Shown here in pieces: positions 1 through 6,981 of a DNA stretch of 64,000 nucleotides. Every line of letters starts with the position of its first letter. Position 1 is the stretch's first letter. Made by a program: the position numbers and the translations under genes. This DNA comes from Actinomycetota bacterium (GTDB taxonomy: Bacteria > Actinomycetota > Thermoleophilia > Miltoncostaeales > Miltoncostaeaceae): the NCBI GenBank assembly GCA_020636905.1, contig JACJWX010000006.1, positions 1 to 64,000 on the forward strand, written 5' to 3'. Under the pieces are notes generated by a model. That model worked only from the letters and a program-made list of their open reading frames with translations, ran no database searches and had not been told where the DNA came from.

Positions 1-833
1 GGACCGGTGACACCGAGGTCGATGAGCTGCTCGGCGGGCAGGACGCCCACGCCCCGGGTGCGCTCGATCCAGATCGGGTTTTCGGTGAGAAGGCCCTCGT
101 ACTCGTCGACGCGTGACGGCATCTCGTCGATGAACCGCCGCAGCAGGCCCTCGAACCCGGCAGGCATGTCGGCGGCCGTGCCGCCCACCTGGAAGAAGCG
201 GTTGTTCATCCGCTCGCCCGAGATCATCTCGAAGAGGTCGAGTGCCCGGTCACGCTCCCGGTAGGTGTAGAAGAGGACCGACATGGCCCCGAGCTCGAGC
301 CCGCTGGTGCCGAGCCAGACCAGGTGGCTCGTGATCCGGTTCAGCTCGGCGATCATCACCCGCAGCCACTTGGCGCGCTCCGGCACCTCGAGCTGCAGCA
401 GCTTCTCGACGGCCATCGTGTAGGCGTGCGTGTTGAAGAACGGCGAGAGGTAGTCCATCCGCGTCACCAGCGTGATGGCCTGCCAGAACGTCTTGTTCTC
501 GCACTGCTTCTCGATGCCGGTGTGCAGGTAGCCGATCACGGGGTGGATGTCCTGGACGACCTCGCCGTCGAGTTCGGTGACCAGGCGCAGGACCCCGTGG
601 GTGGACGGGTGCTGCGGTCCCAGGTTGATGATCATGGGGGCGCGCTCGCCCGCACCCGCCGCCGCGGAGCGCGCTTCGCCTTCGCGGGTGCGTTCGAGCG
701 CTTCGGTGGGTGTCCCGGCCTCGACGCCGGCGACGACCCGTTCGGTCTCGGCGAGCTCGCGTCCTTCGCGCTCGGCCGCCTCGCGGGCCTCGCGCGCTTC
801 GGCGGTGAAGATGTCGACGTGGTCGGTGGACAT
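1..833 (-). CDS. nuoD: NADH-quinone oxidoreductase subunit D (partial, 3' end outside window)
   Basis: 49-kDa subunit of respiratory complex I; with NuoB and NuoC it forms the quinone-reducing module at the cytoplasmic face of the membrane. The translated 277 residues contain the family hallmark NLGPQHPSTHGVLRL, then HTGIEKQCENK and the FFNTHAYTMAVEKLL stretch. The ATG at 833 directly follows the nuoC stop codon. The oddity is a charged Glu/Arg/Ala-rich leader of about 67 residues before the GPQHP motif, much longer than usual for NuoD. The C-terminal part runs off the left edge of the window. Confidence 0.97.
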   Translation of the reverse strand, partial: MSTDHVDIFTAEAREAREAAEREGRELAETERVVAGVEAGTPTEALERTREGEARSAAAGAGERAPMIINLGPQHPSTHGVLRLVTELDGEVVQDIHPVIGYLHTGIEKQCENKTFWQAITLVTRMDYLSPFFNTHAYTMAVEKLLQLEVPERAKWLRVMIAELNRITSHLVWLGTSGLELGAMSVLFYTYRERDRALDLFEMISGERMNNRFFQVGGTAADMPAGFEGLLRRFIDEMPSRVDEYEGLLTENPIWIERTRGVGVLPAEQLIDLGVTG

Positions 834-1319
834 CTACACGGCCTCGGTGAACCGGACGTCTTCGCCACCGATGGGGTAGTCACGCCGGAGCGGGTGACCC
901 TCCCAGTCGAAGGGCATCAGGATGCGCGACATGTCGGGGTGATTGCGGAAGCGCACGCCGAACATGTCGTACACCTCGCGTTCGTGCCAGTTGGCGGTCG
1001 CCCACACCGGGGTGACCGAATCAACCTCGGGGTTCTCGGCGTCGGCCCAGACCCGCAGCCGCACGCGGCTCCCGGATTCGAGCGAGAACAGGTGGTAGGC
1101 GAGGCGGAAGCGCCCGCCGCGTCCGTTGCCCTCGAGGAAGTCGGCGCACGTGAGGTCCGAGAGGAGCACGAACGAGCCCGGCTCACCCTTCAGGAAGCGG
1201 GCGACCTCGACGATCCGTGCCGCCTCGATCTCGAGCGTCAGTTCGTCGCCGGGGCCGTCGATGGCCTCGACCACCGCTCGCGGGCAGGCGGCCTCGATCA
1301 GCGTGTGGAGTTCGTTCAC
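834..1319 (-). CDS. nuoC: NADH-quinone oxidoreductase subunit C
   Basis: 30-kDa subunit of complex I, part of the hydrophilic connecting arm; 161 residues. The family signature is visible as WHEREVYDMFGVRF followed by DWEGHPLRRDYPIGGE near the C-terminus. The start is the GTG at 1319, whose last bases overlap the nuoB stop codon (GTGA), indicating translational coupling. NuoC and NuoD are separate proteins here, not fused as in E. coli. Confidence 0.96.
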   Translation of the reverse strand: MNELHTLIEAACPRAVVEAIDGPGDELTLEIEAARIVEVARFLKGEPGSFVLLSDLTCADFLEGNGRGGRFRLAYHLFSLESGSRVRLRVWADAENPEVDSVTPVWATANWHEREVYDMFGVRFRNHPDMSRILMPFDWEGHPLRRDYPIGGEDVRFTEAV

Positions 1320-1969
1320 CGCTTCGCCGCCGCATCGCAGAGCGCGGCCGCCCGCGCCGCGGCCTGGTCGGGTGTCGGCATGTTGCGCTCGCGCATGAGG
1401 TCGACCGAGCTCGGCTGCCCTCCGCCGCTGATCTTGTTCTGCAGTACGAGCAGGCCCTCCAGCAGGCCTTCCGGCCGCGGTGGGCACCCCGGCACGTACA
1501 CGTCGACGGGGACGATCTTGTCGACGCCCTGCAGGATGGCGTAGTTGTTGAAGACACCGCCGCTCGTGGCGCAGGCGCCCATCGAGATGACCCACTTCGG
1601 TTCGAGCATCTGGTCGTAGATGCGGCGCAGCACCGGCGCCATCTTCTGGGACACACGGCCCGACACGATCAGCAGGTCGGCCTGGCGGGGCGACGCCCGG
1701 AACACCTCGGCCCCGAAGCGGGCGATGTCGTAGCGGGGTGTCGCCACGTGCATCATCTCGATCGCGCAGCAGGCCAGACCGAACGTCGCCGGCCACATCG
1801 AGCCGGTGCGGGCCCAGCTCAACGCCCGGTCCACGGTGGTCGTGAGCAGCCGCTTGACGAACGCCTCCTCGTCGACGGTCTCGGCGAGATCGCGAAGGTC
1901 GCGGTCGATGCGGGCATCCGTACGCGGTGCGCGCTCGGCGGGCGACCCCGGCGGTGGGATCAACGCCAT
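1316..1969 (-). CDS. nuoB: NADH-quinone oxidoreductase subunit B
   Basis: Carries the terminal 4Fe-4S cluster N2 that passes electrons to quinone in complex I; 217 residues. The cluster ligands are visible: the adjacent cysteine pair in GLACCAIEM, the cysteine of GACATSGG and that of PGCPPRPEG. The N-terminal ~35 residues are polar and poorly conserved. It overlaps nuoA by 10 nt upstream and nuoC by 4 nt downstream, so the block is one operon. Confidence 0.97.
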   Translation of the reverse strand: MALIPPPGSPAERAPRTDARIDRDLRDLAETVDEEAFVKRLLTTTVDRALSWARTGSMWPATFGLACCAIEMMHVATPRYDIARFGAEVFRASPRQADLLIVSGRVSQKMAPVLRRIYDQMLEPKWVISMGACATSGGVFNNYAILQGVDKIVPVDVYVPGCPPRPEGLLEGLLVLQNKISGGGQPSSVDLMRERNMPTPDQAAARAAALCDAAAKR

Positions 1970-2316
1970 TCCAGCGCCCCCTTCCTCCAGACGTAGACGA
2001 GTGCGATGACGACCGTGACCACGAAGGTCAGCAGTGAGACCAGCGCGGCCGTGCCGGTGTCACGAAGCACGACGACGATCGGATAGATGAACGCCAGCTC
2101 GATGTCGAACACGATGAAGAGCATGGCCGTGAGGTAGTAGTCGATCGAGAAGCGCTGGCGGACGGGGGTGGTCGCCAGGATGCCGCTCTCGTACGGGAGG
2201 CCCTTCACCTGGTTCGGGCGTGCCCTGCCGATCTTGCCCAGGACGAGCAGTGCGCTGCCGATCAGCGCGCCGGCGGCGAGGAACACCAGGAGGGGCAGAT
2301 AGTCCGAAAGGGTCAA
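1960..2316 (-). CDS. nuoA: NADH-quinone oxidoreductase subunit A
   Basis: Small membrane subunit of complex I; 118 residues with three hydrophobic segments (about 7-28, 58-80, 87-108) and the conserved PYESGI loop between the first two. The initiation codon must be the TTG at 2314-2316, because an in-frame TGA lies nine bases upstream of it. First gene of the visible nuo operon; its promoter must lie in the 290-nt spacer up to 2606. Confidence 0.95.
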   Translation of the reverse strand: MTLSDYLPLLVFLAAGALIGSALLVLGKIGRARPNQVKGLPYESGILATTPVRQRFSIDYYLTAMLFIVFDIELAFIYPIVVVLRDTGTAALVSLLTFVVTVVIALVYVWRKGALEWR

Positions 2317-2594
2317 CTTGGCTCAGCAAGCTCCGTGTCATGCGGGCGAGCGGGCGGCATCGCGCCAGGACGGTAGCAACGAGTCGGGGTCACCGCATCT
2401 ATGTAACGAACGCATCGAGGTTCTCGGCGGTCCGCCCTTCGACCGGGGGCCCCGAATCCACATGCCGGCGGTGGAACGGCGCTCACCCCGGCAGGCCGAT
2501 CCCACGGCCCGGCGGCCCGGCCCGGCGCATCCCGCCGGGTCGCCTCGGCGGCGGCGCGCATGGCGCGGAGGGGGCTGCGGGGGCATCGCTGGCG

Positions 2595-2600
2595 TAACGT
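2595..2600 (+). promoter_or_regulatory. -10 hexamer of a probable leaderless promoter
   Basis: TAACGT ends six bases before the ATG at 2607 and there is no purine-rich ribosome-binding site. That spacing would put the transcription start on the A of the start codon. The rest of the 2317-2606 spacer shows no gene on either strand. It must also hold the divergent nuo promoter, for which I see no convincing -35/-10 pair. Confidence 0.5.
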
Positions 2601-2606
2601 GGGGGC

Positions 2607-2912
2607 ATGGATCGACTCGAGTTCTTCGCTCGCGCGGTGGAGGCGGATCCCGACCAGGCGCGAGCCCACTTCGGGTACGCGGTCGAACTCGACCGCGCCG
2701 GACGGTTTGAGGATGCGGTCACGGAATATCGCCGCTACCTCGAACTTTCAAGTGACGAGGGGAATGCGTGGCAGCGTCTGGGCGTGGCCCTCGCCGCGCT
2801 CGAGCGCCGTGACGAGGCCGCCGACGCGTTCCTCGCCGGCATCGATGCGGCGGTCGCCCACGGCCACCACGGGATGGCCGACGATCTGAGGGATCTGCTG
2901 GAGGCGCTGTGA
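2607..2912 (+). CDS. Small tetratricopeptide-repeat (TPR) protein
   Basis: 101-residue protein of two to three TPR-like helical hairpins: residues about 3-33 (ARAHFGYAVELDRAGRFEDA) and 37-70 (GNAWQRLGVALAALERRDEA) show the W/L-G-A-A pattern, followed by a capping helix. TPR hairpins usually mediate protein-protein contacts. No signal peptide. Its stop codon overlaps the GTG of the downstream ABC-2 permease, so the two are translated together and may function together; the role itself is unknown. Confidence 0.85.
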   Translation: MDRLEFFARAVEADPDQARAHFGYAVELDRAGRFEDAVTEYRRYLELSSDEGNAWQRLGVALAALERRDEAADAFLAGIDAAVAHGHHGMADDLRDLLEAL

Positions 2913-3691
2913 CCACGTCGGCATGGCGGTTCACCCCCGCAGGCGCGGTGCGCTTCTGGGCGCGGAACGCCCGGGTCGGACGGCGGACGATCGTCTCGAC
3001 GCTGCTGCCCAGGTTCCTCGAGGCGATCGCCTACCTGGCGGTGATGGGGCTCGGGCTGGGCGTGTACGTCACCACCATGGACGGGGTCGACTACGTGACC
3101 TTCATCGCCCCGGGGGTCGCGGCGTTCACGGTGATGCTCGGCGCCGTCATCGAGACCACCTACAACACCTTCGTGCGCATCCACGTCCGGCGCGTGTACG
3201 AGGCCGCGGTGACCACACCGCTCTCGGTCGGCGACGTCGTCGTGGGCGAATATCTGTGGGCCACCACCCGCGCCTCGGCCTACGGGCTCGTGTTCCTGCT
3301 GGTGATGACCTGCTTCGGCCTGGTGTCGTCGCCGGTCGGCGCACTGCTGAGCGTGCCCGTCCTCGTGCTCGGAGCGCTGATGTTCGCCGTCCTGGGAATG
3401 CTGTTCACGGCGTTCGTGTCGAACATCGAGCACTACAACCTGCTGTACACCGCGATCCTCACGCCGATGTTCCTGTTCTCGGGGATCTTCTTCCCGTTCG
3501 ATCGGCTTCCCGACTGGGCGCAGGTGATCGGCTGGTGCCTCCCGCTGTCGCACCTGGTCGCGGCGCTGCGCGACCTGACCCTGGGCCGGGCCGATCTGCT
3601 GACCGTGGGGCACGTGGCGGTGATCCTGGCGATCACCGCAGTGCTGTTCGTCATCCCGCTGAAACTGCTCGCGGTACGGCTGCGCCGCTAG
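2909..3691 (+). CDS. ABC-2 type transporter permease (NodJ/DrrB-like)
   Basis: 260-residue integral membrane protein with six predicted hydrophobic segments. The ABC-2 family signature lies near residues 185-215: the FLFSGIFFPFDRLPDWAQ stretch followed by PLSHLVAALRDLTLG. Such permeases pair with an ATPase to export polysaccharide or hydrophobic compounds. The GTG start overlaps the TPR gene stop (GTGA). No ATPase gene is adjacent, which is unusual because the pair is normally contiguous; the ATPase may be supplied from elsewhere. Confidence 0.92.
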   Translation: MTTSAWRFTPAGAVRFWARNARVGRRTIVSTLLPRFLEAIAYLAVMGLGLGVYVTTMDGVDYVTFIAPGVAAFTVMLGAVIETTYNTFVRIHVRRVYEAAVTTPLSVGDVVVGEYLWATTRASAYGLVFLLVMTCFGLVSSPVGALLSVPVLVLGALMFAVLGMLFTAFVSNIEHYNLLYTAILTPMFLFSGIFFPFDRLPDWAQVIGWCLPLSHLVAALRDLTLGRADLLTVGHVAVILAITAVLFVIPLKLLAVRLRR

Positions 3692-3739
3692 TGTCGTGAG
3701 TCGGAGGTTCGGGAGCTCTTCGACTCAGGACACTAGCGG
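3685..3739. repeat. Long imperfect palindrome between convergent genes; terminator or dispersed repeat
   Basis: The arm CCGCTAGTGTC (3685-3695) pairs with GACACTAGCGG (3729-3739). After a single G/G mismatch, TGAGTCG (3697-3703) pairs with CGACTCA (3721-3727), and GAG (3704-3706) with CTC (3716-3718), leaving a nine-base loop. The TAG stop codons of both convergent genes lie inside the arms. It could act as a bidirectional terminator, but the length and the mismatch resemble a REP-like dispersed palindrome. No U-tract follows on either strand. Confidence 0.75.
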
Positions 3740-4500
3740 TCCGGTTCGGCGGTCGTGCGGGCCGTTTGGATGGAGGCCCGCCACAGTCCGGCGAACGCCG
3801 GGTCCGCCTCGCCACCGCGCTTCACCGGGATGTCCAGGTGTTCCTTGAGCGCCGCCTCGACCGCGTCGCCGCGCTCGGCGCTCATGCCGGTGAGATGGAT
3901 TCCGGCGAACACCGAACTGCACTTCACCACCGCGTTCACCAGGTCGTCGGTCGATTCGCTGTCGATCGGCAGCGGGAACGCGTCGATCCCCGCCTGTTCG
4001 CGGAGCAGCAGCGCGACGGACTCGCAGAGCGGGAGCGACGGTTCGGCGCCAACGGCTCCGGCGCCGGGGACGTCGCTGCCGTCGCTGACCACCATGATGC
4101 TGTTCGCCTTGATGGTGTAGGTCCAGGCCTGATCGAAATCGTCGTGGATGGCCATGCACACGCGCGCGACACCCGGGGTGTAAGCCATCGACAGGTCTTC
4201 GCGCTGGGTCAGCGGGACGCTGGTGCGCATGCCGAGCGCACCCCCGGCGCGACCCTCCAGGACGCTCGGCCAGTGGCGGTCGACGGTCACGCCGTCGGCG
4301 GCCGCGACCGCGGCCAGCACCGCGTCGCCCGAATCGGTGAGGACCCGGGTGTCACGGATCTCCTGTCCACGGCGCTGCGCCACGACGGTGCTCGATACGA
4401 GCGTTCCACCTGCGTCGGCGATGGTCGTCGTCAATGCGCCGAGCGCCTCGCTCGAGGCGGGCATGGTGGTCCGAATCGTCAGCGTGGTGGAATCCGACAC
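3733..4500 (-). CDS. ACT-domain plus malic-enzyme N-domain protein lacking the NAD-binding domain
   Basis: 255 residues. Residues 1-75 look like an ACT regulatory domain (start SDSTTLTIRTTMP). Residues ~85-250 resemble the malic enzyme N-terminal domain: LSMAYTPGVARVC, then VVSDGSDVPGAG and AGIDAFPLPIDS. The protein stops where the Rossmann NAD(P) domain should begin. The lysine-containing LFKKFAGID motif of bacterial malic enzymes appears as LLREQAGID, so the putative catalytic lysine is missing. I chose the GTG at 4500, preceded by AAAGGA at good spacing, over the ATG at 4536. It is probably a regulatory or binding protein, not an active malic enzyme. Confidence 0.8.
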   Translation of the reverse strand: MSDSTTLTIRTTMPASSEALGALTTTIADAGGTLVSSTVVAQRRGQEIRDTRVLTDSGDAVLAAVAAADGVTVDRHWPSVLEGRAGGALGMRTSVPLTQREDLSMAYTPGVARVCMAIHDDFDQAWTYTIKANSIMVVSDGSDVPGAGAVGAEPSLPLCESVALLLREQAGIDAFPLPIDSESTDDLVNAVVKCSSVFAGIHLTGMSAERGDAVEAALKEHLDIPVKRGGEADPAFAGLWRASIQTARTTAEPDR

Positions 4501-4577
4501 GTGCGTCCTTTCGATGGGCGCCCGCGGTGCCGTCATGCGTTTCCCGCGTCGCGCCTGGTTCGAATGCGGCGGTGATC

Positions 4578-6920
4578 CTATCCGGTGACGGGTGCGGCTC
4601 GAAGGGCTGTGCGGGTGACCGGTGACACCGGCGCGCTCGACGCGGCGCCGAGCGTTGCGGAATCGCGCAGGAGGCCGGCGTCCCGCAGGCGGGTGAGCGC
4701 GTCGACCGCGTCGGCGCAGAGCTGTTCGCCGCGGCCGGCCACGCACACGGCGTAAGCCTCGTCCGGCGAACACCCGTCGCGATACGGACGGTTGCTCGTC
4801 ATCGCGTCCCAGGCGTCGGCGACGGCCATGATGCGGGCTCCCGCAGGAATCGCGTCGCCCGAGAGCCCGTCGGGATAGCCCCGGCCGTCGATGCGTTCGT
4901 GGTGTCCGCGGACCCACGAGACCTGCTCGGCGCTCAAGGCGCCGGCCACGATCTGCGCGCCCAGGGCCGCATGTGTCTTGACCACCTCGTACTCGGCGTC
5001 GCTGAGCGACGCCTTCTTCAACAGGATCGCGTCGGGGACCCCGACCTTCCCCACGTCGTGCATCAGCGCCGCCTGATGCAGATCGGCCGCGTCGTCGTCG
5101 CTCCATCCCGCTTCCAGGGCGAGTCGGTGGCTGAGGTCGGCCACCCGCTCCGAGTGGCGCTGGGTGTACGGATCACGGGCGTCGACCGCGTGGGCGAGCG
5201 ACTGGATCGCGCTGAGCGCGCGCAGCTGGGCCATCCGCATGGACCGGTCCGGGGCGTTCACGATGCGGTCGACCTCGGGGGTCCAGCGGCAGGCGGCGTT
5301 GCGGCCGTTGGACTTGGCCCAGTAGAGCGCGAAGTCGGCCCGGCTGAGCAGGTCGTCCTGGACGGCCCGATCCTGCGTGCTGGCCACGCCCGCCGACATC
5401 GTCACCTGCGGAATTGGGCCGACGGGGTTCTCGCGGATGCGCTGCAGCGCTCGCTCGGCGGCGTCGAGCGCCTGCTCCGCATTCGTGTCCGGCATTGCCC
5501 AGGCGAACTCCTCGCCGCCGATGCGGGCCATCGTGTCGCCGTCGCGGGCGACCGAGCGCAGTCGGCGCGCCACCTCAGCCAGCACCTCGTCACCGGTCTG
5601 GTGGCCGAGCGCGTCGTTGATGGACTTGAAATGGTCGATGTCGAGCACGACCACCGACACGGGCGACTGTTCGATCTCGCTGCGCCGCTGGACGTCGCGC
5701 AACCGCTCGTGGAAGACACGATGGTTGAGCAGCCCGGTGAGCGCGTCGGTGGTGGCTCGGTCGTTGAGCTCGTCGAGGTCGACGAGGCGGCTGATGGCCA
5801 CCGACAGCGGCGGCACGAGCGTTCGCAGTTCGGCCTCGGCGGCGGCACGGGGGCGTTCGCCGGGACGTGCGACCACGCCGAGGGCCCCCCAGCACGTGCC
5901 GTCCACGAGGATCGGTGACGCCAGCGCGGTGCTCCCGTCCTCACCGGTCGCCCGCGCGTCGGTCCCCGTCGCGATGCAGTGCGCGAGCGTGGCCTCCAGC
6001 TCCGGCGGCGCCCCGTCGTCCGTCGCTGCCGTGGTCGGTGCACCCTCGTCGTTCCACCGCGCGATGCCCGCGGCCACCGTGTGGGGACGTTCCTCGAGGA
6101 CCCGTGTGGCCATGGTGCAGACCGTGGCCAGGTCGCACCCCTCGGCCACCGCCGCGAACAACGCTCCCTGGACCTGCTGGGATTCGGTCGCACCACGGAG
6201 TGCGGCGACGACCCGGCCCCGCGCGCGGTCCAGCGTGAGCCAGATGGCGAGGGCGATGAAGACCATGGCGCCGATCCCGGTCCAGAGCTGGTGCGTGAGC
6301 TGCGTCTGCAGCGCGGCGATCCTGCGACTCTCGACGGCCTGGCCGCTGCGCAGTTCATGGACCCACGTGTTGACGGCGGCGTTGGCGCGCTGCGTCAGCC
6401 GGCCGAGTTTCCGGACGCCCGCGCGGTCCTGCGCTGAACCGGCCGGCGTCTGCGCGTTTGCCTGAACGAGGGACACGAGTGCGTCGAGTGTGGACGCCGT
6501 GACGTCGGCGGCGCGATCGGCCTGGGGCGTCACCCGCATCTGGTCCGCTTCGGTGAGTTCCGTGAGGACCCCGATCCGTGACAGCGCCAGCAGCACCATC
6601 GTCGGGGTGAGCGCCTTCTCGTCCGGATTGGACGCCTTGGCGCGGAAGAACTGCACTTCGAGGTTGAGCAGGTCGGCGTGGGCGGTCGTCAGCGCCGAAT
6701 GCGCGTCGTTGATGCGGTCCTGCGACGCGCCCAGCTCCCGCAGATCGCGCGAGATCAGGATACCCATCAGGGTGATCCCGGCGCAGATCACCACCAGCAC
6801 GCTCAGCTGCACGATCTGCAGCACGCGCATGCGGGTGGCCGCGCGCTCCCAGGACACCCCCGACACGGCCGGGTTTCGCCGACCGATCACCGACGACCGG
6901 ACCGGTTGGGCAGCAGGCAC
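4578..6920 (-). CDS. Membrane-bound GGDEF plus HD-GYP cyclic-di-GMP enzyme
   Basis: 780 residues: TM helix (~32-54), extracytoplasmic four-helix-type sensor region with Ala-rich helices, second TM (~212-230), GAF-like domain (~245-370), GGDEF domain (~385-545) and HD-GYP domain (~565-740). The cyclase signature is intact (GGEEF), with a product-inhibition RxxD motif (RDGD) five residues before it. The phosphodiesterase signature is also intact: HDVGKVGVP, HHERIDGRGYPDG and RPYRDG. It should therefore be able both to make and to degrade c-di-GMP, gated by the periplasmic and GAF sensors. No neighbouring gene shows the target. Confidence 0.93.
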   Translation of the reverse strand: MPAAQPVRSSVIGRRNPAVSGVSWERAATRMRVLQIVQLSVLVVICAGITLMGILISRDLRELGASQDRINDAHSALTTAHADLLNLEVQFFRAKASNPDEKALTPTMVLLALSRIGVLTELTEADQMRVTPQADRAADVTASTLDALVSLVQANAQTPAGSAQDRAGVRKLGRLTQRANAAVNTWVHELRSGQAVESRRIAALQTQLTHQLWTGIGAMVFIALAIWLTLDRARGRVVAALRGATESQQVQGALFAAVAEGCDLATVCTMATRVLEERPHTVAAGIARWNDEGAPTTAATDDGAPPELEATLAHCIATGTDARATGEDGSTALASPILVDGTCWGALGVVARPGERPRAAAEAELRTLVPPLSVAISRLVDLDELNDRATTDALTGLLNHRVFHERLRDVQRRSEIEQSPVSVVVLDIDHFKSINDALGHQTGDEVLAEVARRLRSVARDGDTMARIGGEEFAWAMPDTNAEQALDAAERALQRIRENPVGPIPQVTMSAGVASTQDRAVQDDLLSRADFALYWAKSNGRNAACRWTPEVDRIVNAPDRSMRMAQLRALSAIQSLAHAVDARDPYTQRHSERVADLSHRLALEAGWSDDDAADLHQAALMHDVGKVGVPDAILLKKASLSDAEYEVVKTHAALGAQIVAGALSAEQVSWVRGHHERIDGRGYPDGLSGDAIPAGARIMAVADAWDAMTSNRPYRDGCSPDEAYAVCVAGRGEQLCADAVDALTRLRDAGLLRDSATLGAASSAPVSPVTRTALRAAPVTG

Positions 6921-6981
6921 GGATCGGGCATGGGGGCACCATCGGCAGCTGAATGTGTCGGATGAGTGCGGCGGCAGCCGG

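Noticed and set aside
4501..5106. N-terminal extension of the malic-enzyme-like protein
   Set aside because: It runs antisense-like through the HD-GYP coding region and is Arg-rich. GTG 4500 has a good ribosome-binding site.
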